Shown piece by piece: positions 1-10,923 of a stretch of DNA of 64,000 nucleotides. Both the position numbers and the translations under genes were made by a program. Below the pieces are notes generated by a model, which saw nothing but the letters and a program-made list of their open reading frames with translations, made no database searches and was not told where the DNA came from. Source of the stretch: Okeania sp. KiyG1 (lineage in GTDB: Bacteria; Cyanobacteriota; Cyanobacteriia; Cyanobacteriales; Microcoleaceae); assembly GCF_014132355.1 (NCBI RefSeq), contig NZ_BLZO01000187.1:1-64000 (forward strand), in the 5' to 3' direction. Within the stretch, counting starts at the first letter, position 1. Each line of letters starts with the position of its first letter.

Positions 1-58
1 GAGATTAAATATTAAAGTAATTATAGAATTATCAACATATACTATATAACCGGAATAA

Positions 59-193
59 TATCAAATCCGGTTAAACAGCCATAGAATGGTTAACTCTTTA
101 GGAGTCAGGAGTCAGGAGGAGAAAGAATTACAAACATGAGCATAGTTATGACGATTGAAGAATTTTTTTATGTCTAATTAAACGGATTTGATA
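59..193. mobile_element. MITE, T3 family (TATCAAATCCGG ends)
   Basis: The 135-bp segment begins with TATCAAATCCGG and ends with the complement CGGATTTGATA. It is flanked by TAA on both sides (56-58 and 194-196), which reads as a 3-bp target-site duplication. It has no coding capacity. The same ends occur at 40183-40301, and the related end TATCATGTCCGG at 9351-9512 and 12929-13118. A 3-bp TNA duplication fits the IS5/IS1031 group, but no parent transposase is present, so that assignment is inference. Confidence 0.7.
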
Positions 194-456
194 TAACACC
201 AAATCTTCACAAGCAAAACTTTGTAAGGACCTTCCATGGAGCGTTTCTATTGTGGTCTACCCAAATGGAAACTGCTGTAAAATTAAGACAACGCAATATT
301 CTTACTCCTTTCTTTTTCCTTCTTCCTTCTTCCCTCTTCCTTCTGCTATTACAAAACCACCCCCAATCAATGGAGGTGGCTCAAACACAATACACACTAT
401 TTACACAAACAAAATGGAGAGGGGTAATTCTCAAATTATCCCCCATCTCAAAAAAC
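194..456. other. gene-free stretch downstream of groEL
   Basis: No convincing gene; the short open frames here are low-complexity. Positions about 200-295 resemble, in inverted order, the sequence at 59380-59530 (a repeat containing a GTGAAGAT/GTGGTT core and a CATTTGGGTA core). A CTTCTTCC-type pyrimidine run lies at about 300-340, followed by the groEL terminator hairpin. Confidence 0.5.
350..382 (-). terminator. Rho-independent terminator of groESL
   Basis: On the minus strand the sequence forms a stem GCCACCTCC / GGGGGTGGT around an 8-base loop, followed immediately by TTTTGT. It lies about 75 bases past the groEL stop codon in the right orientation. Not tested by folding software. Confidence 0.65.
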
Positions 457-2109
<1,653 letters not shown>

Positions 2110-2327
2110 TTAGTAATTGTGGATGCTTGTTTGTGATTTGTTGATAATTAGTTGTTTTAGCACTTTAGCAAACATCAAATGAGTCGATAAAGTTTGCTAG
2201 TGCTATAGCAAAGAACGAGTTGGTTAGGATATAGACTGCTGATGAACCTTAGACAGAGAAATGCTTTTGCTACTGTTCCCTGTTCCCTGTTCCCTGTTCC
2301 CTGCTATATGAAACAACTTGATAAATC

Positions 2328-2639
2328 TTAGTTAACAATTGCGAGAATATCTTTTTCTGCCAGTAGAACATACTCATCACCACCGAGTTTGATATCTGTT
2401 CCAGCGTATTTTGAGTACAGCACTTTGTCTCCGACTTTAACTTCCATTTCTGCACGGGAACCGTCGTCATTACGCTTACCAGGACCAGCAGCAGCAACTT
2501 CTCCTACTTGGGGTTTTTCTTTTGCATTGTCAGGTAGAAGAATACCACCTGCTGTTTTTTCTTCAGCTGCACTGACTTTGACAAATACGCGATCGCCTAA
2601 AGGCTTAACAGTAGAAACACTCAGTGTTACGGCTGCCAT
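2328..2639 (-). CDS. groES: Co-chaperonin GroES
   Basis: The 103-residue product is the heptameric lid of the GroEL chamber. It shows the GroES signature: [12 protein letters not shown] at the N-terminus, the mobile-loop region [19 protein letters not shown], and the C-terminal [21 protein letters not shown] part. The ATG is preceded by a GGAGGG ribosome site (minus strand, around 2645-2650), which supports this start. It is the first gene of a two-gene groESL operon. Its upstream region contains a perfect CIRCE operator and a K-box-like site, so HrcA repression plus light/heat control is expected. Confidence 0.97.
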   Translation of the reverse strand: MAAVTLSVSTVKPLGDRVFVKVSAAEEKTAGGILLPDNAKEKPQVGEVAAAGPGKRNDDGSRAEMEVKVGDKVLYSKYAGTDIKLGGDEYVLLAEKDILAIVN

Positions 2640-2717
2640 GGTTTTCCCTCCAGATATATTTTAACTATTGCTGAGAGGCTAGAATCTGAAGCTCAATTAT
2701 TGGCTTCGTTTGATTTT

Positions 2718-2744
2718 TTAGCACTCTCACTATCTGAGTGCTAA
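2718..2744 (-). promoter_or_regulatory. CIRCE operator (HrcA site)
   Basis: The sequence is TTAGCACTC, 9 bases, GAGTGCTAA, identical to the CIRCE consensus with no mismatch. It lies about 80 bases upstream of the groES start, the expected place for HrcA repression of groESL. hrcA itself is not in the window. Confidence 0.93.
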
Positions 2745-2783
2745 TTTAGCTGAATAAGAGTTGCCATTGCAACTGATGAAACT

Positions 2784-2799
2784 GTACGGGTTCCCGAAC
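2784..2799 (-). promoter_or_regulatory. K-box-like element of groESL
   Basis: On the minus strand the bases read GTTCGG-GAAC-CCGTAC, which fits the K-box consensus GTTCGG-NNAN-CCNNAC reported for light/heat-responsive cyanobacterial groE promoters. It sits 40 bases upstream of the CIRCE operator. Note that it is itself near-palindromic. Confidence 0.75.
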
Positions 2800-2969
2800 T
2801 GAGAGATTTGGTTTTTTTGTCAAAAGTTAAAATAAAATGGCCAAAATTTAGAGTAATCTCGATTGAATTAAGCTTTTTAAATTAGGACAGTAGAAGGACA
2901 GTAGAATAAAATTATCTGAGCAGATCGAGAATTTTACCGTCAAAGTCATTTATGATTTAGAATAGGATA

Positions 2970-3105
2970 TTTTACCGAAATATTGTGGTTTAAAGCCTCC
3001 CCTTTTAAGGGGATAATAAATAAAAATTTTCCTGTTCGTCAATCCTCTTCTTTCAAGGAGAGGTAATTCTAAATTCTAAATTCTAAATTCTAAATTCTTG
3101 AACAA
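2970..3105. repeat. Composite repeat R2 (hairpin repeat) plus AATTCTA heptamers
   Basis: The block starts with TTACCGAAATATTGTGG, contains a CCCCTTTTAAGGGG hairpin and a CTTTCAAGGAGAGG part, and ends in a tandem AATTCTA heptamer run (3066-3103). Closely related blocks occur at 5570, 7106, 10485, 21342, 22392, 38383, 55922 and 61160. It fills the space between the groESL promoter and the next gene. The rest of 2800-2970 shows nothing I can name. Confidence 0.6.
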
Positions 3106-3151
3106 AAGACAATATCCCTAGAAGTTCGTTGAAAGGTGTGTCGAAAATTTT

Positions 3152-3667
3152 ATGACAGATAATATATCATCTCAAAGAACCGATAAATCTGATGGGACTA
3201 ACTTCCAGAGCGCCGAATCCCAGGAAAATCCTCGACAGGACGATATTGACCAAGATATTTGTCAGGAATCTCTTGGTGTTTGTATCCAATCTCTGGGACT
3301 AAATAAAATTCAGCGACATATTTTTATTTGTGCTGACCAAACAAAGCCTAAATGTTGCTCGACAGAGGCTGGTTTAGAGGCATGGAATTATCTCAAAAAA
3401 CGGCTCCAAGAGTTAAAAATAGACCGAGTTAACCCTGATTTACCTGGCTGTATATTTCGTACTAAAGCTAACTGTTTACGAGTTTGTTGTCAAGGTCCAA
3501 TCATGGTTGTTTATCCTGAAGGAGTATGGTACCATTCCGCAACTCCTCCTGTAATTGAAAGAATTATTCAAGAGCATATAATGGGGAATCGAGTTGTAGA
3601 GGAATATGTTTTTCTCACTCATCCTTTGCCGGAATCAATGATTATTTCATCAAATAGCCTTAGTTGA
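3152..3667 (+). CDS. (2Fe-2S) thioredoxin-like ferredoxin domain protein
   Basis: The 171-residue product has a charged, probably disordered first 55 residues and then a thioredoxin-fold ferredoxin domain. The domain shows the pattern expected for this family: [13 protein letters not shown] near residues 69-81 and [21 protein letters not shown] near residues 110-130, giving cysteine ligands in the order C-x(8-12)-C and C-x3-C. Such proteins carry a [2Fe-2S] cluster and are thought to act in electron transfer or as cluster-bearing partners; the actual partner is unknown here. The gene stands alone between groESL and a response regulator. Extra cysteines adjoin each ligand position, so exact ligand choice cannot be settled from sequence. 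Confidence 0.78.
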   Translation: MTDNISSQRTDKSDGTNFQSAESQENPRQDDIDQDICQESLGVCIQSLGLNKIQRHIFICADQTKPKCCSTEAGLEAWNYLKKRLQELKIDRVNPDLPGCIFRTKANCLRVCCQGPIMVVYPEGVWYHSATPPVIERIIQEHIMGNRVVEEYVFLTHPLPESMIISSNSLS

Positions 3668-3887
3668 TTCATTAACTGATACTCATAAATTGTGGACATT
3701 TACTTGACTGGGAAACTCAAAAGTTCAAAGTTAACAATTAGTAACTAATAGTTATCAATATAAATTCTGATAACATTAGTAACCAATACTGTCAAATTTT
3801 CATATATTATTAAAAGTAGTGGAAGTTATTTTTCACAATACAAAACTATTATCTAGTTATACTTATATATCTATATCTAACTAAATA

Positions 3888-4151
3888 GGGTTTGCGCTCA
3901 TAGAGTCTTTTTGCTGGGGTAGGAGACAACCCACCCCTCGCCCCTCCCTCCCAGGAGGGGAGGGGAAGACAGGAGGAACGGGGAATGTAGAGGAGGTAGG
4001 AGCGGGCGTTTTGTCTCTCAATTTTTCTGCCATAATCGTCCCAAAATACTAGCTTTTTGCAGCTCTTGCCACCGAAAAGCTGGTACTTTTTTCAACTCTA
4101 AAATGCTAAAACCAATATCTGTCAATACTTTTAGAATTAATCAGCAAGCCC
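3888..4151. mobile_element. MITE, G6 family (GGGTTTGC ... GCAAGCCC)
   Basis: This 264-bp segment starts GGGTTTGC and ends TCAGCAAGCCC, and is flanked by the 6-bp direct repeat TAAATA at 3882-3887 and 4152-4157. Its right half is very similar, in inverse orientation, to 36519-36815. The centre holds CCCCTCC/GGAGGGG inverted sequence. No transposase. The remaining bases of the 3668-4381 gap are AT-rich with no other feature seen. Confidence 0.75.
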
Positions 4152-4381
4152 TAAATAGTGTAGAAGTATTGATTGAGTCTAAAATCTATAATCAAAAATA
4201 GACAGGGGCATGATTTCTTTAGACCCCTAGATGCAGTCCCAGTCCTTTGGGTAAGGATATATATTAATCTAAAATAAAGTAGCAAACTCGCCCTACTTCT
4301 TTAATCTTTTATGAAAGATGCGGTTTATACCCGTCTTTGAAGTTAATGTTTGCGGGAATTAAACAAAGTGAGTTCTTCATT

Positions 4382-5035
4382 ATGAAGGAAATTAATACTA
4401 CAGACCAAAGACGGTTAATGTTAGTTGATGATGACCCTAATTTAATTTTATTAGTCAAGGATTATTTAGAATTTCGTGGGTATCAGGTAACAACAGCAGA
4501 AAATGGCCGAGAAGCACTAGAAAAGCTGGAAAATGAAATTCCTGAGCTAATTATATGTGATGTGATGATGCCAGAAATGGATGGCTATACCCTTGTGCAA
4601 CACATCAGAGAAAACCCAGCTACAGAATGGATTCCAGTTCTATTTCTATCTGCCAAGGGTCAAAGTCAAGACCGAGTCAAAGGTTTAAATACTGGAGCTG
4701 ATGTCTACATTGTCAAACCATTTGAGCCAGAAGAACTTGTAGCTCAAGTAGAATCTTCCCTGAAGCAAGCTTCTCGTCTAATTAAACATCAAAATTCTGG
4801 CGTGCCTAGTAGTAATGGGCCAAAAATTAAGGTGCGCCGAAATGTAGAATTAACTCCCACAGAATTAAAGGTAGTCCAACTTGTAGCCCAGGGGATGGCA
4901 AATCGTGACATTGCAGAAATGATGGAAGTTAGTCAAAGAACCATTGAGAGTCATGTCAGTAATATGCTTGGCAAAACTGGTCTACACAATCGGACAGAAT
5001 TAGCCCGTTGGGCTATAGAAAGTAAAAAGGCGTAG
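4382..5035 (+). CDS. NarL/LuxR-type response regulator (Rre1/Ycf29-like)
   Basis: This is a two-domain transcription factor of about 217 residues. The receiver domain (residues 10-130) has the acidic pair in LVDDDPN, the phosphoacceptor Asp in IICDVMMPEMDGY, the switch Ser/Thr position in LFLSAKG and the conserved Lys in IVKPFEPEE. A linker leads to a C-terminal LuxR helix-turn-helix (LTPTELKVVQLVAQGMANRDI ... VSQRTIESHVSNML). Phosphorylation by an unlinked kinase should control DNA binding. The layout resembles the cyanobacterial/plastid Rre1-Ycf29 group, but I cannot separate that from related NarL regulators. The frame is also open from an ATG at 4337; I prefer 4382 because the receiver fold starts just after it, though neither start has a strong ribosome site. 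Confidence 0.85.
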   Translation: MKEINTTDQRRLMLVDDDPNLILLVKDYLEFRGYQVTTAENGREALEKLENEIPELIICDVMMPEMDGYTLVQHIRENPATEWIPVLFLSAKGQSQDRVKGLNTGADVYIVKPFEPEELVAQVESSLKQASRLIKHQNSGVPSSNGPKIKVRRNVELTPTELKVVQLVAQGMANRDIAEMMEVSQRTIESHVSNMLGKTGLHNRTELARWAIESKKA

Positions 5036-6248
5036 GTATAATTACTCAAGAATCCATCGGGGTGTAAATTTTTAATCTTTAATATAATTTGTATATTTGA
5101 GGGCTGTAATTTTGTACTGCCCCGGTTTTTCTATATTCCAAATTTTATATACATAGTTTTTATTAAGTCAATTGTTTTTGATTTGACTGAATTATTAGAA
5201 GATTGGATGAATCCAATCTTCAAAGTATGGCCTTAATGAAAAATTATTGTCTGATATTGAAGATATGGAAGGGGATCGATTAATTTAATAAGCAGAAAAA
5301 GTATTTTTTACAGAAAAAGACTAAAATAGATAGTATATAACTACTAAAATTATTAAAATTATGAGAAGAGAAAAATATTATCGATTTACGATATAAAGGT
5401 AATTTTTTGCAGTTTAAATCTGAAATATGTAAGTAACAATGTTAGTTTATCTAAATTAAAAATAATGTAAGCATTTCCTGCGGAATACTGCCCTTGCCAG
5501 TCATCAGCTATTAGCTAGCCTCATAAGGTCGGAACTGCGGACTTCAGCAATTAATTTTGAGGAATTTCAATAATTGATAATTGATAATTACCTCTTCCTT
5601 TTAGGGAGAGAATTGAATAAAAGGAAAATTCATTCATTGTTTCTCCTTTAAAGGAGAGGATTTTTACCTTAATTATTCGGTAAAAGCAACTTTTGAAATT
5701 GAGAAAGAATAAAAAGTTACTGCCAAAGTCCTCTTCCCAAACCTGAGAAGTAATTATCTTTTTTTGCGGGTTTAATACCCCACCGTCTAAACGGTGCTTA
5801 AAATTGCTTGGGGTTATAAGACACGAAGTGGCGTGTCGAAGACTATCTATAAGGTAAGCATTTCCTGCGGAATGCTGCCCTTGCCAGCCGTCAGCTAGGC
5901 TCATAAGGTCCTAACTGCAGACTTCAGCGCTTCCCTGCGGGATGTGCTTGCATTCAGCTATTGCTTTTAGTTTTAGATAAAAGCTTTACTAATTGAGGTA
6001 GGATTAAATCTTACTTATAAAAGCTGGCTTTAAATCCTATATTCATTTAAACCCCCTCCTTTTACTGAGAGCTGACAGCTAATAGCTGAATGCTTACTCC
6101 ATAAGTAATTTTCCCTTCTGCCTTCTGCTTTCTTCAATAATTACTAATAGCTGAACGCTTACAAAATAATTGCATTGATGATAGGAATATTACTAAAGTA
6201 ATAGATTTAGACTGAATTATCTAAAATCAATATTAAATTTAAGTTTCT
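5036..6248. repeat. Gene-free, repeat-filled stretch
   Basis: No gene is supported; a 117-codon open frame on the minus strand at 5551-5904 consists only of repeats. Contents: an R2 block at about 5570-5690 (GATAATT heptamers, CCTTTAAAGGAGAGG, TTATTCGGTAA); a repeat with GCGGGTTTAATACCCC and a GACACG...CGTGTC hairpin at about 5765-5855, also seen at 28200 and 28660; and two copies of a GCATTTCCTGCGGAATGCTGC-type repeat at 5469 and 5855, also at 18966, 26611 and 58445. Confidence 0.6.
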
Positions 6249-6764
6249 ATGAATAATCTTAAGAACCGTCTTTCTATATTTGTGGACGGGAATAATATGT
6301 TCTACGCTCAACAAAAAAATGGTTGGTTTTTTGACCCAAGAAGAGTATTAGAACATTTCAACAAACCAGAAGTCAGACTAATAAATGCTTTTTGGTACAC
6401 AGGCTTAAAAGACCCACAAGATCAAAGAGGATTCCGAGATGCTTTGATTAGTTTGGGTTATACAGTACGCACTAAAATTCTTAAAGAATATTATGATGAT
6501 GTTTCGGGTCGCTATTCTCAAAAAGCTAATTTAGATATTGAAATTGTAGTAGATATGTTTAATACAGTAGACCAATATGACCAAGTAGTTTTGTTTAGTG
6601 GAGATGGGGATTTTGAAAGAGCTATTGAGCTACTTCGTTCTAAAAATACTCATATAACAGTTGTATCAACAGAAGGAATGATTGCTAGAGAATTACGAAA
6701 TGTCACAGACCAATATGTAGACTTAAATGATATTCGCGACCAAATAGAAAAGGCAGAATATTAA
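6249..6764 (+). CDS. NYN-domain protein, LabA/DUF88 family
   Basis: The 171-residue product is a single NYN domain (PIN-like nuclease fold). Conserved acidic residues are visible in FVDGNNMFY (near residue 13), in LDIEIVVDMF (near residue 95) and in FSGDGDFERAIE (near residue 118), the set expected to bind metal at the active site. Proteins of this family include LabA of Synechococcus, which is needed for negative feedback in KaiC-dependent clock output, and several RNases; nuclease activity here is inferred. No RNA-binding extension is present. The ATG is preceded by an AAGTTTCT spacer without a strong ribosome site. The gene stands alone, bounded by repeats, and a GAAGGAA heptamer array begins two bases after its stop codon. 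Confidence 0.82.
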   Translation: MNNLKNRLSIFVDGNNMFYAQQKNGWFFDPRRVLEHFNKPEVRLINAFWYTGLKDPQDQRGFRDALISLGYTVRTKILKEYYDDVSGRYSQKANLDIEIVVDMFNTVDQYDQVVLFSGDGDFERAIELLRSKNTHITVVSTEGMIARELRNVTDQYVDLNDIRDQIEKAEY

Positions 6765-6766
6765 TT

Positions 6767-6836
6767 AAGAAGGAAGAAGGAAGAAGGAAGAAGGAAGAAG
6801 TTAAGAAGGAAGAAGGAGGAAGGAGGAAGGAAGAAG
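6767..6836. repeat. GAAGGAA heptanucleotide tandem array
   Basis: About ten imperfect copies of a 7-base unit (GGAAGAA) directly follow the stop codon of the NYN gene. The same heptamer occurs at 19228-19291 (inverse strand) and throughout 23524-24672. Heptameric tandem repeats of this kind match the STRR class known from filamentous cyanobacteria. Confidence 0.75.
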
Positions 6837-7285
6837 AAAAAAAATCTCAATTTCTTTCAGAATGTACTAAGTTAGAAGGCAGGAAGTATCAAAGAAAAAA
6901 TCTCTGCTTGAAGACTCACAGCGTATTTCATATTAGTGAGGTACACCAGTCGCGGGCAAGATGCCCGCACTTGCATTCACCTTACCATTTATATTTGTAC
7001 CTAATGTATCTGCAATCTGCTGTAAATATCTTCCTAGAAAACTCAAAAAAATTAGACTAATTTAGGTTTAATTTAAAGTATATTCACTATCTTGTAAAAC
7101 AAGTTCAACAATTAATAATTAATAATTAATAATTAACAATTACCTCTCCTTGAAAACGGGTAGGATTGACTCAAAGGAAAATTTTTTCTTGTTTTTCCTT
7201 TAAAGGAGAGGCTTTAAACCTTAAATTATTCGGTAAGATCGAAAAAAGCTCAAGACTAACTTCTGTAAACTATAAGGTAAAAATA
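6837..7285. repeat. leuA upstream region with R2 repeat
   Basis: A GCGGGCAAGATGCCCGC hairpin lies at 6954-6970 inside a repeat that starts GAGGTACACC and recurs at about 38300. An R2 block fills 7106-7233: AATTAAT heptamers, ACCTCTCCTTGAAAA, CCTTTAAAGGAGAGGC and a final TTATTCGGTAA. It ends about 50 bases before the leuA start, so the leuA promoter lies in or next to the repeat. Confidence 0.55.
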
Positions 7286-8905
7286 ATGACAAGTAATCAA
7301 GACCGAATTATTATTTTTGATACGACTCTCCGGGATGGGGAACAATCTCCTGGGGCGGCTCTCAATATAGATGAAAAATTGACTATTGCTCGGCAACTAT
7401 CTCGCCTGGGAGTAGATGTGATTGAAGCGGGTTTTCCCTACTCTAGTCCTGGAGATTTTGAAGCAGTACAAAAAATTGCTGAGACAGTGGGTGTAGAAGG
7501 AGGCCCAACAATCTGTGGTTTGGCAAGAACGACCCGTGCAGATATTGAAGCAGCAGGTAAAGCTCTTAAACCCGCAGTTAATGCTCGTATTCATACTTTT
7601 ATTGCTACTTCCGATATTCACTTAGCTTATAAACTGAAGAAAACTAGGGAAGAAGTATTGGCGATCGCTCCTGAAATGGTGGCCTATGCTAAAACCTTTG
7701 TAGATGATGTAGAATTTTCTCCCGAAGATGCAGGTCGCTCTGACCCAGAATTTCTCTATCAAGTATTGGAGGCGGCGATCGCTGCTGGAGCGACTACGGT
7801 GAATATTCCTGATACTGTTGGTTATACGACACCTGCTGAATTTGGAGCGCTCATCCGAGGTATTAAGGAAAATGTTCCTAATATTGACCAAGCTATTATT
7901 TCTGTTCACGGTCACAATGACTTGGGTTTAGCTGTCGCCAACTTCCTCGAAGCTGTGAAAAACGGCGCTCGTCAACTGGAATGCACTATTAATGGTATCG
8001 GTGAGCGAGCTGGTAATGCTGCTTTGGAAGAGTTAGTTATGGCATTGCACGTCCGGCGACAATATTTCAATCCTTTCCTTGGTCGCGCACCAGAGTCAGA
8101 AGCACCACTTACTAATATTGATACTCGCCATATTTATAAAACATCTCGTCTGGTTTCTAACTTGACAGGAATGTTTGTGCAACCAAACAAAGCTATTGTC
8201 GGCGCTAATGCTTTTGCTCATGAGTCAGGTATTCATCAAGATGGGGTACTGAAGAATAAGCTTACTTATGAAATCATGGATGCTGAGTCCATCGGATTGA
8301 CAGATAATCAAATAGTCTTGGGTAAACTTTCTGGTCGTCATGCTTTCCAAACTCGTCTCAAAGAACTTGGGTTTGATATTTCTGATGAAGAGGTGAATAA
8401 AGCTTTCCTCAGATTTAAAAATTTGGCAGACAAAAAGAAAGAAATTACAGATTGGGATTTAGAATCTATTGTTAACAGTGAGATTCAACAACCACCAGAA
8501 CTCTTCCGTTTAGAGTTGGTACAGGTTTCCTGTGGCGATCGCTCTCGTCCCACAGCTACAGTTAGTATCCGGACTCCTAATGGGGAGGAATTGACTGATG
8601 CTGCTATTGGTACTGGTCCTGTGGATGCTGTATACAGGGCAATTAACCGAGTGGTGAATGTGCCTAATGATTTAATTGAGTTTTCTGTGCAGTCGGTAAC
8701 TGCTGGTATTGATGCTATTGGGGAGGTGACTATTCGTTTGCGCCATGAAGGACGGGTGTATTCTGGTCATGCTGCTAATACTGATATTATTGTGGCATCA
8801 GCTCAAGCTTATATAAATGCTTTAAATCGTTTGTATGCAGCTTTGCAAAGTGATGTGAAGAAAATACATCCGCAAAAGAGCGATCGAGCTGTGGAAGTAG
8901 TATAG
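7286..8905 (+). CDS. leuA: 2-isopropylmalate synthase
   Basis: The enzyme condenses acetyl-CoA with 2-oxoisovalerate, the committed step of leucine biosynthesis. The 539-residue product has the DRE-TIM HMGL-like barrel with [13 protein letters not shown] at residues 11-23, the metal-binding [16 protein letters not shown] segment near residue 205, [13 protein letters not shown] near 240, and the flexible-loop [10 protein letters not shown] region. The C-terminal about 120 residues form the leucine-binding regulatory domain. Length fits the long bacterial form. I place the start at the ATG at 7286: the frame is open 40 codons further upstream, but that part is R2 repeat, and AAGG lies 9 bases ahead of this ATG. 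Confidence 0.95.
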   Translation: MTSNQDRIIIFDTTLRDGEQSPGAALNIDEKLTIARQLSRLGVDVIEAGFPYSSPGDFEAVQKIAETVGVEGGPTICGLARTTRADIEAAGKALKPAVNARIHTFIATSDIHLAYKLKKTREEVLAIAPEMVAYAKTFVDDVEFSPEDAGRSDPEFLYQVLEAAIAAGATTVNIPDTVGYTTPAEFGALIRGIKENVPNIDQAIISVHGHNDLGLAVANFLEAVKNGARQLECTINGIGERAGNAALEELVMALHVRRQYFNPFLGRAPESEAPLTNIDTRHIYKTSRLVSNLTGMFVQPNKAIVGANAFAHESGIHQDGVLKNKLTYEIMDAESIGLTDNQIVLGKLSGRHAFQTRLKELGFDISDEEVNKAFLRFKNLADKKKEITDWDLESIVNSEIQQPPELFRLELVQVSCGDRSRPTATVSIRTPNGEELTDAAIGTGPVDAVYRAINRVVNVPNDLIEFSVQSVTAGIDAIGEVTIRLRHEGRVYSGHAANTDIIVASAQAYINALNRLYAALQSDVKKIHPQKSDRAVEVV

Positions 8906-9350
8906 CGCAAGTCAGAATTTAGAATTTAGAATTTAGAATTTAGAATTCAGGGGAGTATGGGGAGTGTGGGGAGATGGAGAGATTAACAAGGAACGAGTTG
9001 CTGTTTGACTTATGTTGATGATGAACCGTAAGACGCCAGAAATACTGTTCCCTGCTTTAACGAAGTCAAAAGTCAGAATTCAGAAGTCAAAAGTTAACCC
9101 ACCCTCGCCCCTCCCCTCCCTGGAGGGGAAGTAGGGGATTTGAGCAACTCTCCAAAAACACGATCACCAGTCAAGGTGGGGTTGCGCGACCCATATTATT
9201 TTGATCAAGAAAGATTTGGCAATGGCGCTTAGATGGAACATTTAGTTGCGATCGAGAAAGTGTGGGAATGGTTATTTCAGTTATCAGTTATCAGTACCTC
9301 TGCAATAAGAAGGTTTGACATAAGGAACATTCTCTTTTCTCTTGGTCTCA
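8906..9350. repeat. Gene-free stretch with heptamers
   Basis: AATTTAG heptamers lie just after leuA (8918-8948). A CCCCTCCC...GGAGGGG inverted sequence at about 9107-9130 and TTATCAG heptamers at 9275-9295 follow. The end, up to CTTGGTCTCA, is the left half of a repeat whose right half resumes after the MITE at 9351-9512. No gene seen. Confidence 0.5.
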
Positions 9351-9512
9351 TATCATGTCCGGTAGCATCGGTATTGTATAGCAAAGGTAGGGAATAGGGA
9401 ATAGGGAATAGGGAATAGACAGAAAAACTTCACAAAGAGCAAGAAAAAAACTTAAATTCCCTGTAGATATTTACGCTAACTTTTACACAAACGATTGCGT
9501 TCGGACATGATA
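9351..9512. mobile_element. MITE, T3 family (TATCATGTCCGG ends)
   Basis: The 162-bp element starts TATCATGTCCGG and ends CGGACATGATA, flanked by TCA at 9348-9350 and 9513-9515. Removing the element and one TCA restores TTGGTCTCATGGATATGGCG, which is found uninterrupted in inverse orientation near 21475-21500. The insertion into an older repeat is therefore visible. GGGAATA heptamers lie inside. Confidence 0.8.
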
Positions 9513-9520
9513 TCATGGAT

Positions 9521-10069
9521 ATGGCGAAAAGACCTCATTATTGTCCTGAATGTCAACAAACTTTTCCTGCGGAATACTGCGCTAACACCGATACTTTTAA
9601 TACTCTGTACTATGGTAGACAAGTGCCTCCTGCGGAGGAGCTGCGCTAACAACCCGAACAAATGCCCATGGTTCTATAGGATCGCGTTGAGGGCAGTAGT
9701 TTAAGAGGAATTATACCAATTTTAAAAAAGAATGTTACGAATAGTAAGAGCGATAAAAATAATTTATAGTAGATTTATATTTGAGAGAAAAAGATAATTT
9801 AAGCCCTAAAAAATCGTATTAAAGCTATTCCCATACGACTCCTGACTCCTGACTTCCCTCCTCCTGGGAGGGGCTAGGGTGGGTTGGGAGGGGTTAGGGG
9901 TGGGTTAACTCCTAAGAAATACCCTAGATATTTGTAGCAAACATTTATCAATTTGGTATTAGCTGAGAGCGTGAAGATCGCCTCTAACACAGTCTGTAAA
10001 AAATGGCGTACCGATGATTGGGGTGGATATGAACGGGTTCTTCCCCTAGATGATTTTACTTATTTATGA
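9521..10069 (+). pseudogene. IS1-family transposase remnant (InsA and InsB pieces)
   Basis: Translation from 9521 gives MAKRPHYCPECQQTF, then after a repeat-derived stretch DTFNTLYYGRQV, stops, and PEQMPMVL and EGSSLRGI, which together follow the N-terminal zinc-finger and central part of IS1 InsA as seen in cyanobacterial copies. A MITE at 9714-9958 interrupts it. After the MITE, RTDDWGGYERVLPLDD matches the TDDWG region of IS1 InsB and ends at a TGA at 10067. Several stops and frame changes make it non-functional. The assignment rests on motif memory, not a database search. Confidence 0.6.
9714..9958. mobile_element. MITE, P3 family (TACCAATTT ... AAATTGGTA)
   Basis: This 245-bp element has TACCAATTT at the left, AAATTGGTA at the right and TTA on both sides (9711-9713 and 9959-9961). 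A second copy in inverse orientation lies at 17156-17389 with shared internal segments (ATTTGTAGCAAA, ATACGACTCCTGAC). It is inserted in the IS1 remnant. Confidence 0.75.
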
Positions 10070-10484
10070 AAATTTAATGAAGTTGGTAGGTTACTCTTGA
10101 CACCTAGGATAAAGGTGAATTATGATGTAACCGTAATATTTACATAGAACTAGGTCAAGCCTTACCAACAAGTGAGGTATAGCCCTTTTTAAGGGGATGA
10201 AAAAATGGAATATTTCTTATTTCAAACCTCCTTATTGTAGAGGTACTGATAACTGATAACTGAAATGACCCAGGGTATTTCAATACCTCCTAAACAATTT
10301 TGCTCATAGAAGCAGGGAATTTTAACCCAGAGCTGATAAAAGCTGATAGCTAGTTAATCAATATCGGACCACGATCGCGCTCAAGAAAAGCCTACAGGCT
10401 TTAGGAGTGCCCTGTTTTGTGGCACGATTTATACTGAATTCAGTAGCTTTAAAAGTGTATTCTTTGGGAACAAGGTGAGCGTTG
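10070..10484. other. Gene-free stretch
   Basis: A CTGATAACTGATAACTGAAATGAC repeat end is seen at about 10246-10268 (reported in part), like those at 16000 and 59776. A TTAAGGGGATG fragment of R2 lies at about 10190. Nothing else is supported. Confidence 0.4.
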
Positions 10485-10760
10485 TTCAACAATGAATAAT
10501 GAATAATGAATAATGAATAATTACCTCTCCTTGAAAGAAGAGGATTGACAAAGAGAAGAAAATTTTTCTTCTCTTGGTCGATTGGATATGGCGAGGAGAC
10601 CCGTTCTTGCAGACCCGCTCCGCTGTTAGCGTTTGCGGTAGCATTCCGGAACGGAAAGCTTTGCGGTAGCAAACGCCATCCCACCCTACGGGAAGCTACG
10701 CTAACGACCGCTTATTATCCCCTTAAAAGGGGAGGCGCATACCCACAATTTTTCGGTAAA
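10485..10760. repeat. R2 repeat, long form with inserted segment
   Basis: It begins with GAATAAT heptamers and ACCTCTCCTTGAAAG, contains about 110 bases absent from short R2 copies (CTTGGTCGATTGGATATGGCG ... CGGGAAGCTACGCTAACGACCGC, given in part), and closes with CCCCTTAAAAGGGGAGG and AATTTTTCGGTAA. Long forms also occur at 21342-21588, 46160-46290 and 55922-56140. An inserted element within R2 is the simplest reading. Confidence 0.55.
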
Positions 10761-10851
10761 TCAAGAGATGAAAGTTTAAGAATAATCTATTTCTGATACC
10801 TCATTCAAAACTCAAAATTTACCCTAGACTGAGTTTGAGTATTTATAAAGA

Positions 10852-10923
10852 TCCTAACTTTTGCTTCGACTGCTATAACTTGAAAATATCAAAACTTTTT
10901 TAAATAAGAGGAATTAATTAATC
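10852..10923 (+). promoter_or_regulatory. Leader of the RTX gene, duplicated downstream
   Basis: The 72 bases ahead of the RTX start, including the AAGAGGAATT ribosome site, are nearly identical to 12864-12928 plus 13122-13128 (leader of the VCBS pseudogene). The copied unit carries TTTGCTTCGACTGCTATAAC, which may hold the -10 region. The two secreted-protein genes therefore share a promoter/leader cassette. Confidence 0.7.

Noticed and set aside
5551-5904. 117-codon minus-strand ORF
   Set aside because: It consists of R2 and other repeats and has no recognisable protein features.
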